From NCBI RefSeq assembly GCF_028282165.1, contig NZ_JANQIM010000018.1, positions 32,319 to 96,318 of the forward strand: 64,000 bases of DNA, given 5' to 3'. The DNA comes from Winogradskyella sp. (GTDB taxonomy: Bacteria; Bacteroidota; Bacteroidia; Flavobacteriales; Flavobacteriaceae). The notes below the pieces were generated by a model. The model was given only the letters and a program-made list of their open reading frames with translations. It was not told where the DNA came from and ran no database searches. This document shows positions 16,429-26,217 of this stretch, piece by piece; the first letter of the stretch is position 1; each line of letters opens with the position of its first letter. The translations under genes and the position numbers were made by a program.

Positions 16429-16818
16429 TTGAATCCAGCTGAAGCGTATATATTAAAACAGGTAGAACCCTATAAATCCATATTGATGCAGCTTCAGACT
16501 ATTATTGAAGCTGTAGTGCCTAATGCCGAATTATTGTATAAATACCGCATTCCGTTTTACTACTACAATGGTTTTCCTCTATGTTATCTCAACCAATCCA
16601 AGGATTATGTAGACTTGGCCTTTTGGCATGGCGATAAGTTAGATCAATACAGAGATCATTTTGTAACGACTAATAGAAAAGTGGTGACCTCGCTTCGCTA
16701 CAGAAGTGTCGAGGAAATTCAAGACGAAGTTGTTGTGTATGTCATAGAACAGCAATTGGCTATTAATATTAATCCTTTTAAAATGGTTTTAGGCTCCAAG
16801 AATAAGAAAAAGGGTTGA
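16429..16818 (+). CDS. DUF1801 (YdhG-like) domain protein
   Basis: A 129-residue protein starting at TTG, 3 bp behind the preceding stop. It reads YILKQVEPYKSILMQLQTIIEAVVPNAELLYKYRIPFYYYNGFPLCYLNQSKDYVDLAFWHGDKL, which has the DUF1801 pattern: helix, I/V-P-x-A-E-x-x-x-(K/Y), the aromatic strand, and V-x-L-x-F-x-x-G. The fold resembles frataxin/SRPBCC-like small domains. Function is unknown. It is probably co-transcribed with the small membrane protein. Confidence 0.8.
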   Translation: MNPAEAYILKQVEPYKSILMQLQTIIEAVVPNAELLYKYRIPFYYYNGFPLCYLNQSKDYVDLAFWHGDKLDQYRDHFVTTNRKVVTSLRYRSVEEIQDEVVVYVIEQQLAININPFKMVLGSKNKKKG

Positions 16819-16904
16819 CTAGCAGTTTGTAAAATTAAAGTTAGGTATTTATTAATTTAATATTAATGAATATATTGCGTTATATTCCCTATACCTAATG
16901 AACT

Positions 16905-17159
16905 GTGAAAATTAATTGGCATTCAGAAGCTCAATTGTCTAGTGATGAATTAGATAAGTGTATTCAAATTGAATTTGATTTTCGGCAAAAAATGACACGT
17001 TTTTTAATGAACAACCCTGGATTTGATTGTTGTGAAGACTTTGGATGCTATATTTTCGATTATTTTGTGGATGCTGAAAAAATCGAACTCTCAAAAGACA
17101 CCGCTGAACCTTTTTATTCAAATCTAAAAAATATATGGCATCTGTTTAGTGCAGAATAA
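16905..17159 (+). CDS. hypothetical 84-residue protein
   Basis: An acidic small protein with a GTG start; an ATG 9 bp before it is out of frame and leads to a five-codon dead end. It contains clustered Cys (FDCCEDFGCYIF) and aromatic residues. No family is recognised. Codon use looks coding, and it fills the gap before convergent kdsA with 6 bp between the stops. I rate it as probable but unproven. Confidence 0.45.
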   Translation: MKINWHSEAQLSSDELDKCIQIEFDFRQKMTRFLMNNPGFDCCEDFGCYIFDYFVDAEKIELSKDTAEPFYSNLKNIWHLFSAE

Positions 17160-17165
17160 ACCTGT

Positions 17166-17987
17166 TTAAAACGAGTTCACCACTTTTCGGATAGCCACTA
17201 AGCGTTCCAATAAACCTTCGAGCTTATCTAAATGCAACATATTGGCGCCATCACTTTTTGCATTTGCAGGATCAAAATGTGTTTCTATAAACAATCCATC
17301 TACATGGTTAACTACACCAGCTCTTGCAATAGTCTCAATCATATCTGGTCGACCACCTGTAACTCCAGCACTTTGATTGGGCTGTTGTAGTGAATGCGTA
17401 ACGTCTAACACCGTTGGCGCAAATTGTCGCATAGTAGGAATACCTCTAAAATCTACGATCATATCCTGGTAACCAAACATAGTGCCTCTATCGGTAATCC
17501 AAGCGTTATCCCGATAGCCCTCGGGACTAGCATCTTTAACCTTTTGCACAGCATGTTTCATAGCTTCAGGACTCATAAACTGGCCTTTTTTCAAATTAAC
17601 AACTTTTCCTGTTTTGGCTGCGGCTACCACCAAATCCGTTTGTCTCACTAAGAATGCAGGAATTTGTAGTACGTCGACATATTCTGCGGCCATTTCGGCA
17701 TCAGAAGCTTCATGGATATCTGTAATAGTAGGAATATCGAAAGTCTTTGATACTTTTTCGAGAATCTTGAGGGCCTTTTCATTGCCTATACCTGTAAAAC
17801 TGTCAATTCTACTACGATTAGCTTTTTTAAAACTTCCTTTAAATACATATGGAATTTGTAGTTTATCTGTAATGGAAACGACCTGTTCAGCGATACGTAA
17901 AGCCATATCTTCTCCTTCAATAGCACAAGGACCACAAAGCAAAAAGAAATTATCTGAATCGGCATGTTTTATTTTAGGAATAGTCAT
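17166..17987 (-). CDS. kdsA: 3-deoxy-8-phosphooctulonate synthase (KDO-8-P synthase)
   Basis: A 273-residue TIM-barrel enzyme condensing PEP with D-arabinose-5-phosphate to KDO-8-phosphate, the first committed step of lipopolysaccharide core synthesis. Diagnostic blocks in order: LLCGPCAIEGED, FKGSFKKANRSRIDSFTGIG, PTITDIHEASDAEMAAEYVDVLQIPAFL, DRGTMFGYQDMIVDFRGIP, DVTHSLQQPNQSAGVTGGRPDMI, and GLFIETHFDPANAKSDG. The residue before F-K in the GS-F-K motif and the lack of the metal-type Cys need alignment to decide the metal class. A TATCTTTG -10 element lies 28 bp upstream. It stands alone in its own transcript. Confidence 0.97.
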   Translation of the reverse strand: MTIPKIKHADSDNFFLLCGPCAIEGEDMALRIAEQVVSITDKLQIPYVFKGSFKKANRSRIDSFTGIGNEKALKILEKVSKTFDIPTITDIHEASDAEMAAEYVDVLQIPAFLVRQTDLVVAAAKTGKVVNLKKGQFMSPEAMKHAVQKVKDASPEGYRDNAWITDRGTMFGYQDMIVDFRGIPTMRQFAPTVLDVTHSLQQPNQSAGVTGGRPDMIETIARAGVVNHVDGLFIETHFDPANAKSDGANMLHLDKLEGLLERLVAIRKVVNSF

Positions 17988-18015
17988 CTTAGCAAAAGCG
18001 TTAAAAATTCAGTTG

Positions 18016-18023
18016 CAAAGATA
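18016..18023 (-). promoter_or_regulatory. -10 element of kdsA (TATCTTTG)
   Basis: On the minus strand this reads TATCTTTG, an exact TAnnTTTG match, 28 bp upstream of the kdsA start. No TTG box at ideal spacing was found. Confidence 0.45.
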
Positions 18024-18028
18024 ATACT

Positions 18029-18394
18029 TTAAAAAAGCTTTTTAATACTATTCCTTACAATCCAAAGAGACATAACAAAATTACCTATTACTAAAGCGCC
18101 ACCATAAAACAAAAAGCGCTTAGCAGATTCTGACCAATTTATAATGTTAAGTAAGTTAAACAGATAAGCTAAAATTAAAAAAGATGAAAGACAGACAAAT
18201 ACAATGCCTAGCGAGAAATTTAGCTCACGATTTGGTTTTACTAGCTGCCATAAAAAGGGAATGCCAAACAACAAAATCGGGTAAGCAGAAAGGCCAACAC
18301 TTTTATTAATATCTGTAAACCAATACACAATTACAGACAAAAAATAAAGATAAGGTATATACTTTGCGTATTTGCTAATTATATTCATCTGCAT
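18029..18394 (-). CDS. hypothetical four-TM membrane protein
   Basis: A 121-residue protein with four TM helices: YIPYLYFLSVIVYWFTDI, AYPILLFGIPFLWQLV, FSLGIVFVCLSSFLILAYLFNLL and FLFYGGALVIGNFVMSLWIV. It ends in a basic tail NSIKKLF. No family is recognised. It lies upstream of kdsA on the same strand with a 41-bp gap that contains the likely kdsA promoter. Confidence 0.6.
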   Translation of the reverse strand: MQMNIISKYAKYIPYLYFLSVIVYWFTDINKSVGLSAYPILLFGIPFLWQLVKPNRELNFSLGIVFVCLSSFLILAYLFNLLNIINWSESAKRFLFYGGALVIGNFVMSLWIVRNSIKKLF

Positions 18395-18548
18395 TCGTTT
18401 TCTGGGCTTAGACTTAAACAGCCAAATTAGCGATTTATAAGAAAGAGGCTATTACTATTAATCAATTCTTACAACGACAAGATACAAATTGAAATTGTCC
18501 CATTTTTAAAATATAACATATAATTAACGAATTGAGGATAATAAGGCG

Positions 18549-18556
18549 TACCTTTG
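18549..18556 (+). promoter_or_regulatory. -10 element of typA (TACCTTTG)
   Basis: An exact TAnnTTTG match, 23 bp before the ATG at 18580. A TTG at 18532 is closer than the usual 17-23 nt spacing. The position supports starting typA at 18580 rather than at an upstream TTG. Confidence 0.5.
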
Positions 18557-18579
18557 CAGGCTTAAAATCAGCATCATAT

Positions 18580-20379
18580 ATGACCAAGATTAAAAATATA
18601 GCAATTATTGCTCACGTCGATCATGGGAAAACCACTTTAGTAGATAAAATTATGTACCATTGTCAACTATTTCGTGACAATGAGAATACTGGAGATTTAA
18701 TTCTAGATAATAACGATTTAGAACGCGAACGTGGTATCACTATTACCTCAAAGAATGTGTCAGTAATTTATAAAGACACCAAAATTAATATTATCGATAC
18801 ACCTGGCCATGCTGATTTTGGAGGGGAAGTAGAGCGTGTGTTGAATATGGCTGATGGTGTTTTATTGCTTGTCGATGCTTTTGAGGGGCCTATGCCACAG
18901 ACACGATTTGTGCTTCAAAAAGCAATCAATTTGGGCTTAAAACCTTGCGTTGTTGTCAATAAAGTTGACAAGGAAAACTGTACTCCAGATGAGGTTCATG
19001 AAAAGGTGTTTGATCTTATGTTTGAACTTGGTGCAGAAGAGTGGCAATTAGATTTTCCGACAGTTTATGGGTCTGCAAAACAAAACTGGATGAGTGAAGA
19101 CTGGAAAAGCCCTACGGAAAATATTGAGCCATTATTAGATATGGTGATTGAGCATGTCCCAGAACCTAAAATAGAAGAAGGGACGACACAAATGCTAATT
19201 ACGTCTTTGGATTTCTCATCCTTCACAGGAAGAATTGCCATCGGTAGATTAACTAGAGGACTATTAAAAGCCAATCAACAGATTTCGTTGGTAAAACGTG
19301 ATGGATCAATAGTAAAGAGTAAAATTAAGGAATTACACACGTTTGAAGGCTTAGGACGTAAAAAAGTTGATGAAGTACAAGCAGGTGATATTTGCGCTAT
19401 CGTTGGTTTAGAAGGTTTTGAAATAGGAGACACTGTAGCTGATTTAGAGCATCCAGAAGGATTAAAAACCATAGCCATAGATGAGCCAACCATGAGTATG
19501 TTATTTACTATAAATGATTCACCTTTCTTTGGTAAAGATGGAAAGTATGTAACTTCGCGCCATATCAAAGAACGTTTATTAAAGGAGTTAGAGAAGAATT
19601 TGGCGCTTAGGGTCGAAGAGACTGATAGCGCTGATAAGTTTATGGTATTTGGTCGTGGTGTACTACATCTGTCGGTTTTAATCGAAACCATGCGAAGAGA
19701 GGGTTACGAACTTCAAATAGGTCAACCACAAGTTATCATAAAAGAGATTGATGGCGTAAAGTGTGAGCCCTTTGAAGAAATGACTATTGATTTGCCCGAA
19801 GAAGTTTCTGGAAAAGCTATAGAAATGGTAACCATGCGTAAAGGCGAGATGCTTAGTATGGAAGCCAAAGGAGACCGAATGGTATGCGAGTTTATTGTAC
19901 CATCTCGCGGTATTATAGGTTTGCGTAATCAGCTATTAACTGCTACAGCAGGTGAGGCTATTATGGCACACCGTTTTAAGGAATACCAGCCGTTAAAAGG
20001 TGGTATACCAGAGCGCCAAAACGGATCATTGGTTTCTATGGAAAATGGGACGGCAATTCCTTATTCGATCGATAAATTACAAGAACGGGGAAAGTTTTTT
20101 ATTAATCCAGGTGAAGACATTTACGAAGGTCAGGTTATTGGGGAAAACTCTCGAGGAGATGATATGGTGGTTAATGTTACCAAAACCAAAAAATTGAGTA
20201 ATGTACGTTCTGCAGGTGCTGATGATAAGGCTAAAATTGTACCTGCAATAAAGTTTTCGTTAGAAGAAGCTCTAGAATATATTCAAAAGGATGAATATGT
20301 AGAAGTAACCCCAAATTACTTAAGATTGCGTAAAATCTTGTTGAAGGAAGTAGATCGCAAGCGTAATAAGGACATATAA
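18580..20379 (+). CDS. typA: ribosome-associated GTPase TypA/BipA
   Basis: A 599-residue translational GTPase. I chose the ATG giving [20 protein letters not shown]. The frame stays open 16 codons upstream to a TTG, but the -10 element lies there. G1 is AHVDHGKT, G2 is in [15 protein letters not shown]3 is [12 protein letters not shown], and G4 is VNKVDK. Domain II, the BipA-specific EF-G-like region ([20 protein letters not shown]), and the C-terminal domain ([22 protein letters not shown]) follow. BipA supports ribosome assembly and stress or cold adaptation. It is a single-gene transcript with a hairpin at 20399. Confidence 0.97.
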   Translation: MTKIKNIAIIAHVDHGKTTLVDKIMYHCQLFRDNENTGDLILDNNDLERERGITITSKNVSVIYKDTKINIIDTPGHADFGGEVERVLNMADGVLLLVDAFEGPMPQTRFVLQKAINLGLKPCVVVNKVDKENCTPDEVHEKVFDLMFELGAEEWQLDFPTVYGSAKQNWMSEDWKSPTENIEPLLDMVIEHVPEPKIEEGTTQMLITSLDFSSFTGRIAIGRLTRGLLKANQQISLVKRDGSIVKSKIKELHTFEGLGRKKVDEVQAGDICAIVGLEGFEIGDTVADLEHPEGLKTIAIDEPTMSMLFTINDSPFFGKDGKYVTSRHIKERLLKELEKNLALRVEETDSADKFMVFGRGVLHLSVLIETMRREGYELQIGQPQVIIKEIDGVKCEPFEEMTIDLPEEVSGKAIEMVTMRKGEMLSMEAKGDRMVCEFIVPSRGIIGLRNQLLTATAGEAIMAHRFKEYQPLKGGIPERQNGSLVSMENGTAIPYSIDKLQERGKFFINPGEDIYEGQVIGENSRGDDMVVNVTKTKKLSNVRSAGADDKAKIVPAIKFSLEEALEYIQKDEYVEVTPNYLRLRKILLKEVDRKRNKDI

Positions 20380-20398
20380 TCATCCGGTTGGCAAATTG

Positions 20399-20430
20399 AA
20401 AAGAAAATCACTGAAAAGTATTTTCTTTTT
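20399..20430 (+). terminator. probable terminator behind typA
   Basis: Perfect but AT-rich 10-bp stem AAAAGAAAAT / ATTTTCTTTT (20399-20408 and 20420-20429) with an 11-nt loop, 20 bp after the typA stop. Confidence 0.55.
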
Positions 20431-20457
20431 ATAGGTTATCGAAGATTAGTCAAAAAA

Positions 20458-21012
20458 ATGACATTTTTAGATAGATTTTTAAGAGATTGGCGCATAAAGG
20501 TCATAAAGCCATATGTAAGACCTAACGATAAAATTCTGGATATTGGTTGTTTTGATGATAGCATGTTTTTAAAACTATCCAATAAACCCATAGGTAAGAG
20601 TCTTGGTATAGATCCATTGCTAGAAGAAACTATTCATGGCGAAAATTATGAGTTGGTTCCAGGTAAATTTTCAAATGATCTTCCAAAAGGGATAACGTTT
20701 AACTGTATTACCATGCTAGCCGTTTTAGAGCATATTCCTAAAGAGGAACAGCTAAAACTCAATGATGAATTTTACAAATACTTGGAAGCTAAAGGTCGTG
20801 TTATCATCACAGTCCCCTCCCCATTTGTTGATCGTATTTTATGGGTATTATCTAAATTGAGATTAATCGATGGGATGTCTTTAGAAGAGCATTATGGGTT
20901 TGAAGCTAAAGATACACCGAGTTTATTTCACTCAAAACAATTCAGGCTTATAAAACACAAGACATTTCAGTTAGGATTGAATAATCTTTTTGTTTTTGAA
21001 AAAAAAGATTAA
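20458..21012 (+). CDS. class I SAM-dependent methyltransferase
   Basis: A 184-residue methyltransferase. Motif I is KILDIGCFDDSMFLKL (about residues 24-39), the acidic SAM-ribose residue follows in SLGIDPLLEE, motif IV is NCITMLAVLEHIP, and motif post-II is GRVIITVPSPFVDRILWVLS. It lacks a C-terminal accessory domain. It stands at the edge of the glycan locus and may modify a lipid-linked sugar or lipid, but the substrate is unknown. Its end meets the convergent GT2 gene after 3 bp. Confidence 0.85.
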   Translation: MTFLDRFLRDWRIKVIKPYVRPNDKILDIGCFDDSMFLKLSNKPIGKSLGIDPLLEETIHGENYELVPGKFSNDLPKGITFNCITMLAVLEHIPKEEQLKLNDEFYKYLEAKGRVIITVPSPFVDRILWVLSKLRLIDGMSLEEHYGFEAKDTPSLFHSKQFRLIKHKTFQLGLNNLFVFEKKD

Positions 21013-21015
21013 AGT

Positions 21016-22167
21016 TTATTTTTTTAACCCTAAAACACTAAAAAATAAGCTAAACAATATGGTTTGAACTCCCAATTGTAATGAAGTGATGGCAGGAATA
21101 ATTATTCGTAGTGTGGTAGTTGCATCTAGTGAGCTATAATTGGTTTCGCGCCATAAGAGTAATCCTTTGAAGCTTAAGAATACGCCTAAGCATAATAGAA
21201 TGAAACCAATAATTAAACCTCTTTCGAGATTTATAAATTCAAAGAGTTTATGATATCTTCTAGACTTAGGCAACAACTCATTTTCGACAGCAAAAATCTT
21301 TGTTAGTCCGTAAAAAATAATAAACTGAAACCCTACTAATAAAAAAGCAGAAGCATATAATAAGGTATGTACATCGAGGGTTATACTTTCAAGTTCTAAT
21401 GGTTTTACGATAAGAAGAATACCGAGCACTAATCCAATAAAGGCCAATAAAATCCCTGGATAAAGGAATAACCAATTAGGCGCATAAAGCATTAAAAATC
21501 GCAAGTGCCGCCAACCATCGCTCCAGGTTTTGAGGTGTGGTTTTCTACTTCGGCCGTCTTTTTTTAGTCGAGTAGGCACTTCGGTTATGGTTAGACCATT
21601 AAGTTTTGATTTAACGACCATTTCTGAAGCAAATTCCATCCCTGAAGTTTTTAAATTCATTTTGTTATATGCTGATTTTGAAAACCCTCTTAATCCACAA
21701 TGAAAATCACCTATACTTATTTTAAAGAACAAACGCCCTATAAAAGAAAGCACAGGATTACCCAGGTATTTGTGTAAAAACGGCATGGCATCTTTTTCAA
21801 TACCACCTTTAAAACGGTTGCCCATTACCAAGTCAAAACCCTCTCTAAGTTTATTAAGATATGGCATAAGATTGCTAAAGTCATAGCTATCATCTGCATC
21901 TCCCATAATGACATAAGTTCCTGTAGCAGCTTCAATACCAGTTTTAAGGGCACTGCCATAGCCTTTTTGTTTGGTGTGTAAAACTTTAGCATTAAGAGAT
22001 TTGGCAATAGCAATGGAGCCATCGGTACTTCCATTGTCCGAAATAATAATCTCACCACTGATCTTATTTTTGTCTAAAAAGGATTGCGCTTTCTTTATAC
22101 AAGTCTTCAAGGTCTCTGCTTCATTGAGACACGGCATTACAATTGAAATTTCAGTATTTTCGTTCAC
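21016..22167 (-). CDS. GT2 polyprenyl-phosphate sugar synthase-like glycosyltransferase
   Basis: A 383-residue protein: an N-terminal GT-A domain (SIVMPCLNEAETLKTCIKKA, DNGSTDGS, then VIMGDADDSYDF with the DxD metal motif) followed by four C-terminal TM helices. FHCGLRGFSKSAYNKMNL and RLKKDGRSRKPHLKTWSDGWRHLRFLM are typical of dolichol-phosphate-mannose-synthase-like enzymes, which load a sugar on a polyprenyl phosphate for use by a GT-C enzyme across the membrane. It overlaps the upstream gene (22151-23458), a likely GT-C partner, by 17 bp. Confidence 0.87.
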   Translation of the reverse strand: MNENTEISIVMPCLNEAETLKTCIKKAQSFLDKNKISGEIIISDNGSTDGSIAIAKSLNAKVLHTKQKGYGSALKTGIEAATGTYVIMGDADDSYDFSNLMPYLNKLREGFDLVMGNRFKGGIEKDAMPFLHKYLGNPVLSFIGRLFFKISIGDFHCGLRGFSKSAYNKMNLKTSGMEFASEMVVKSKLNGLTITEVPTRLKKDGRSRKPHLKTWSDGWRHLRFLMLYAPNWLFLYPGILLAFIGLVLGILLIVKPLELESITLDVHTLLYASAFLLVGFQFIIFYGLTKIFAVENELLPKSRRYHKLFEFINLERGLIIGFILLCLGVFLSFKGLLLWRETNYSSLDATTTLRIIIPAITSLQLGVQTILFSLFFSVLGLKK

Positions 22168-23458
22168 GTTTTAGAAGGTTGTAGGTGCTAAGAAACAATA
22201 AAAAAATCAAACTATAGTTATAAAACAAATAGCGCTGTATGGAATGAGAAGCAAAAGCTATAAACATAGCATTAGATAGAATTAGTGAAGACAACAGAAA
22301 AATAATAGCATATCGCTTTTGGTAATTCAGTAAGTTCTTAACAAGACTGAAAAAGAACATCACTACTACAAACCACAGCAATAATTGAGACCTAAAGCCA
22401 TAAGTGATGTTAGTATAGTAGAGACGTGCCCACGCTTTAAAATTGTCTATAATCAGAACTTTTGTAAATGTTTTACAAGCGGCTTCTGTTTCAAAGTATA
22501 AATAGGAAGCAACCTGATTTTCGCTCCAGTCTTTTGGAGCAGGTTTGCTTAAATAGTAGTTTACGCCTACATGCCTTATGGTTTGATTACATATTTTCGG
22601 TAAATTATCATGAAAAAATTTGTAGGCCTCCTTTGTTGTGTATTCTGGCTTAACTAACAAATCTTTTTTTACCAAGCTATCGTAACTCATTCTAAAAATA
22701 GCCCTGTAATCTTTGTCTTCAATAAGCTTAAAATCATCTCGATCAGAAAGATAGATTGGTGCTGTAGAGGCACTTGTATATCCTAGAGGCGTAGGTTTAA
22801 AAAAACCATCTTTCATTTTGTGATACGTTCGTTCTACGAGACTTGCTATGAGCATCACACTGCAAAAAATAAGTATATTTTTAATATGTTTTCTATGAAA
22901 AATATGCTTTCTGTACATTAAAAAGTAAGTGCCGGCAAATATCAATGTCGAAAAGATAAATTGACTTCTTATGGAAATTAAAGCCAAATAAACAATTAGG
23001 TAATATTTGAACCTTTCATGTTTATTGTTGAAAAGGATATCCATACCTATGGCCACGAATAAGAGGTACAGTCCGTATCCCAAGCCTTCGGAGCAAAGAT
23101 TGTTGGCAATACTCAATGGCGGAAAAAAAGGAATCAATAAGATGACAAGCAAAGGGATTTTAAGTAAAGGGTTGAGCTTATATAACCTTGAGATTTTAGT
23201 AAAGAAATAATAAACGGCACAAAGGCTAAATAACGCATGAAATCCTACGACAACAAAGTCGAAATACGAACCGAAGATGGTCGTAAAGATCCTTAAGAAA
23301 ACGACATAGCCCATTTGCCGAAATGGCATAGCCCCCAGATAGCTGTATGTGTCAGGAGAATATAATGGCTCTGTTAGGATACAAAAGAAGAAAACTAAAC
23401 CAAGACTCAGAAAAAGCAAATAGTTTTCAGACGTATTTTTTTTGTATTTAAATCGCAT
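22151..23458 (-). CDS. polytopic membrane protein, GT-C-like
   Basis: A 435-residue protein with about ten TM helices. The first luminal loop has EPLYSPDTYSYLGAMPFRQMGYVVFLRIF, where the acidic residues resemble the catalytic loop of GT-C glycosyltransferases (PMT/GT39-like). A large soluble loop (about residues 240-330) separates the helix groups. It overlaps the downstream GT2 gene by 17 bp, and such pairs usually work together: GT2 makes polyprenyl-P-sugar and GT-C transfers it. The alternative is an O-antigen polymerase. The family call is by topology and motif only. Confidence 0.6.
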   Translation of the reverse strand: MRFKYKKNTSENYLLFLSLGLVFFFCILTEPLYSPDTYSYLGAMPFRQMGYVVFLRIFTTIFGSYFDFVVVGFHALFSLCAVYYFFTKISRLYKLNPLLKIPLLVILLIPFFPPLSIANNLCSEGLGYGLYLLFVAIGMDILFNNKHERFKYYLIVYLALISIRSQFIFSTLIFAGTYFLMYRKHIFHRKHIKNILIFCSVMLIASLVERTYHKMKDGFFKPTPLGYTSASTAPIYLSDRDDFKLIEDKDYRAIFRMSYDSLVKKDLLVKPEYTTKEAYKFFHDNLPKICNQTIRHVGVNYYLSKPAPKDWSENQVASYLYFETEAACKTFTKVLIIDNFKAWARLYYTNITYGFRSQLLLWFVVVMFFFSLVKNLLNYQKRYAIIFLLSSLILSNAMFIAFASHSIQRYLFYNYSLIFLLFLSTYNLLKRERKY

Positions 23459-23473
23459 TTATGCTTTACAAGA

Positions 23474-24430
23474 CTAAGTCTTTAATTTATCAAAGTTTGT
23501 AATTTCTTTTATTTTATAGGGTCGAGTATTTTGTGTCTCGTAATAAGTCCGCATCTGTAAGTCTATAGCAATTCCGGTTGTGAACAATTGAACTCCTACA
23601 AGTAATAATAACACTCCAAGAATTAATAAAGGTCTATCTCCTATATCGTTGCCCATAATTTTTTCTACAAGTAAGTAGATATTGATGATTGCACCGATTA
23701 GAAAAAATAGAATTCCTAAATTTCCCAATAAATATAACGGTTTGTGGAGGTAATTTCGTTGAAATAAAATAAGAAGAATATCATTTACAACTTTAAAAAC
23801 TCTCCCCATGCCATATTTAGATTTACCATGAATTCTATGATGGTGCCTTACATTAGTTTCACCGACTCTAGCACCATTAAGATAGGCGAGTAATCCTATA
23901 AAGCGATGCATTTCACCATAAAGGTTGAGTTCTTTGGCAATCTCTTTTTTAAAAACCTTTAAGGCACAGCCATGGTCTTTGATATTGAGTTTTGTGGCTT
24001 TCCTGATTAAGAAGTTAGCAATCTTTGAAGGTAGTTTTTTTAAGAAACTATCCTGTCTTTTATTTCTAATGCCAACAACTACATCCCACCCTTCGTCATG
24101 AAGTTTTTGAAGCATTGGGATTATATCTTTTGGGTCATTTTGTAAGTCGCCATCCATTGTAACGATGAAGTCTCCCAATGCACTATCTAAACCAGCAGCC
24201 AATGCCGAGCTTTGACCGTAGTTTTTCCTCAGCTCTATAAGTTTAACTTTCGAATTCTTAAGTTTCTTGATTATACTTACGGTTTTATCAGTAGAAAAAT
24301 CATCGACTAAGATAATTTCATAATCTAGTCCTTCTAAGGCTTCGTTGATGTTTTTTATTAATTGTGGGATATTTCCTTCCTCGTTATAAAGCGGGACCAC
24401 GATAGAGAGGAAAGTATTTCGTAAATTCAT
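23474..24430 (-). CDS. GtrB-like GT2 glycosyltransferase
   Basis: A 318-residue protein: GT-A core LSIVVPLYNEEGNIPQLI, LVDDFSTDKT, LIELRKNYGQSSALAAGLDSALGDFIVTMDGDLQNDP (DxD), GCALKVFKKEIAKEL, and HRIHGKSKYG. Two C-terminal TM helices follow (LYLLGNLGILFFLIGAIINIYLL and LLILGVLLLLVGVQLFTTGIAI). This is the architecture of bactoprenyl-phosphate glucosyl/mannosyl transferases such as GtrB and PgtB-type enzymes. It lies 15 bp upstream of the GT-C-like gene at 22151-23458 and 37 bp behind the GT-C-like gene at 24468. Confidence 0.9.
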   Translation of the reverse strand: MNLRNTFLSIVVPLYNEEGNIPQLIKNINEALEGLDYEIILVDDFSTDKTVSIIKKLKNSKVKLIELRKNYGQSSALAAGLDSALGDFIVTMDGDLQNDPKDIIPMLQKLHDEGWDVVVGIRNKRQDSFLKKLPSKIANFLIRKATKLNIKDHGCALKVFKKEIAKELNLYGEMHRFIGLLAYLNGARVGETNVRHHHRIHGKSKYGMGRVFKVVNDILLILFQRNYLHKPLYLLGNLGILFFLIGAIINIYLLVEKIMGNDIGDRPLLILGVLLLLVGVQLFTTGIAIDLQMRTYYETQNTRPYKIKEITNFDKLKT

Positions 24431-24467
24431 AATTTGACCTAGTATTACAAAACTATTATTTTTTAAA

Positions 24468-26051
24468 TTACGGTTGTTGGTATACTCTAAAGTGTTCGTT
24501 TCTTTCTATAAGTTTCCAATGTTTAACCACATACATAGTAAGTAAAGAAGTTTCTTCATAGTTATCGTAGTGGTTTTCAAAGTTTTCTATGAAAATAGTT
24601 AGTTTTTTATCACTTATAGTTTGCTTGTAGGTTTCCAACTTATCAGCCAAATGGTGATTAAAAACCCAATCTACACCTATTGGATTTACGGTATTTGTAA
24701 TATAATGCCCTAGAGTCATAGAAGGTAGTATTGTAAAGTTATCGTATTTAGATGACAGTTCTTTGAGCTCTTCAAACTTGTAATATGTCGTTTGGTTGGT
24801 ATAGATGGTCTGTAAGCGAGGAAAGATGTCTCCTAAATGATGATTTAATACATTTCTCTTCTCTTCTCTATATGGATTTTGATATCCATAATAGAAAGTC
24901 CCAAAATAAAGACTTACAATAACAATTGCAATCCATTTTCTTAATTGAAAGTTCTTGCCCAAACAGACTAACATCACCACTAAAAACATTGGCGTTGAGA
25001 AATCTATGGGAGTATTGTAGCCATTACTTATAGAAGCACACCAAGACAATGAAAACAATAAGATAAGGATAGTATATTCTTTGTCCTTTATGCTATTAAT
25101 TATCGAGAAAAATATGCCAAATAACCATAAAATATGTATGATGCCATATTTTGCATACTGATACAAACTTTGGTTTTTGTAATACAACCAGATAAATACC
25201 AAAACAATAAGAACATTTGTAAGCAGTAATGCTATTTGTGACTTTGTAAATTTTTTTATCAACCATAAGGCTATACCTGCGAGAACTATATATAGGATGT
25301 TAAATTTGATGGCCAAGTAATAAGACCTAATACCAGTATTTATTAAACTCGACCCAGGTGTAAAGCTAAACATTTGCTCAATAAACGAGTTTAAAGCGTC
25401 TTGCCACCAATAGAACCATAAAAATAGGGTAATGAATAGCAAACCGCTAATGCTCAATATTAAGAACGGTTTAAATTCTCTTCTATACAATAAAAACAAA
25501 GCAACTAATGGCGGGAAGAAATAGAATGATTGCTTGCATAAAGCTCCTAAAAAAAGAAAAAATGCCCCAAGGACAATCAACCATGATTTTGTTGGCCGCT
25601 TAACAATAAAAAATAATCCCAATACACTAAAAAATATACCATCTATGGTATTCCAAGGCATAGGAGGGTAATTATGTACAGAAACTAATGCACCTATTAT
25701 AGCAATAAAATAAATGTATTTCTTGGGAATCTTTAAGAAATTGACAGCTATTAAACTTGCCAGATAAGAATACCCAAATACTTGTACGTAATACAGGTAC
25801 CTGTTGATCAGATAGGCATAATCTTCCGTTAAATAGAGCGGCAACGAATGAAAAAAGGGTGAAAAAGCTGGTTTTATATACACAAAGTCCCTGTGCGGAA
25901 AATAACCGTTGTACATACTCCATGATATTCCAAATATCGAGCCCATGTCTCCTTCCTCAATTCCAAAAGGACCATAAAAGACCATATAGAAAACAAGTAT
26001 TGTATAAAAAAGACATTTATATGGGTTTTTATAGATATAGGCAAACAACAC
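24468..26051 (-). CDS. GT-C family (GT39-like) membrane glycosyltransferase
   Basis: A 527-residue protein starting at GTG, with about eleven TM helices and a C-terminal soluble domain of about 120 residues. The first extracytoplasmic loop contains GIEEGDMGSIFGISWSMYNGYFPHRDFVYIKPAFSPFFHSLP, with an acidic pair in the position of the catalytic Asp/Glu of PMT/ArnT-type enzymes. It should use a polyprenyl-phosphate sugar, probably from the GtrB-like enzyme 37 bp downstream. The first gene of the minus-strand block, divergent from the acyltransferase gene at 26218. Confidence 0.68.
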   Translation of the reverse strand: MLFAYIYKNPYKCLFYTILVFYMVFYGPFGIEEGDMGSIFGISWSMYNGYFPHRDFVYIKPAFSPFFHSLPLYLTEDYAYLINRYLYYVQVFGYSYLASLIAVNFLKIPKKYIYFIAIIGALVSVHNYPPMPWNTIDGIFFSVLGLFFIVKRPTKSWLIVLGAFFLFLGALCKQSFYFFPPLVALFLLYRREFKPFLILSISGLLFITLFLWFYWWQDALNSFIEQMFSFTPGSSLINTGIRSYYLAIKFNILYIVLAGIALWLIKKFTKSQIALLLTNVLIVLVFIWLYYKNQSLYQYAKYGIIHILWLFGIFFSIINSIKDKEYTILILLFSLSWCASISNGYNTPIDFSTPMFLVVMLVCLGKNFQLRKWIAIVIVSLYFGTFYYGYQNPYREEKRNVLNHHLGDIFPRLQTIYTNQTTYYKFEELKELSSKYDNFTILPSMTLGHYITNTVNPIGVDWVFNHHLADKLETYKQTISDKKLTIFIENFENHYDNYEETSLLTMYVVKHWKLIERNEHFRVYQQP

Positions 26052-26217
26052 AGATTGATTTTTTTTGCTAATATAGAATAATTACAATGCTTTACTTTAG
26101 AAGCAAGAGACAATTGTTGTACTAAAACCTATACGAAATTATAGGTTTGGTTAGTTATGATAAAAGTTAGATGCTTAAAAAGTCTTATTTTTCGAATTGT
26201 TGATATATTTTTGATAG

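Noticed and set aside
18532..18579. Longer TypA/BipA start at a TTG
   Set aside because: The extra 16 codons run through a TACCTTTG -10 box, and the family begins at [20 protein letters not shown].
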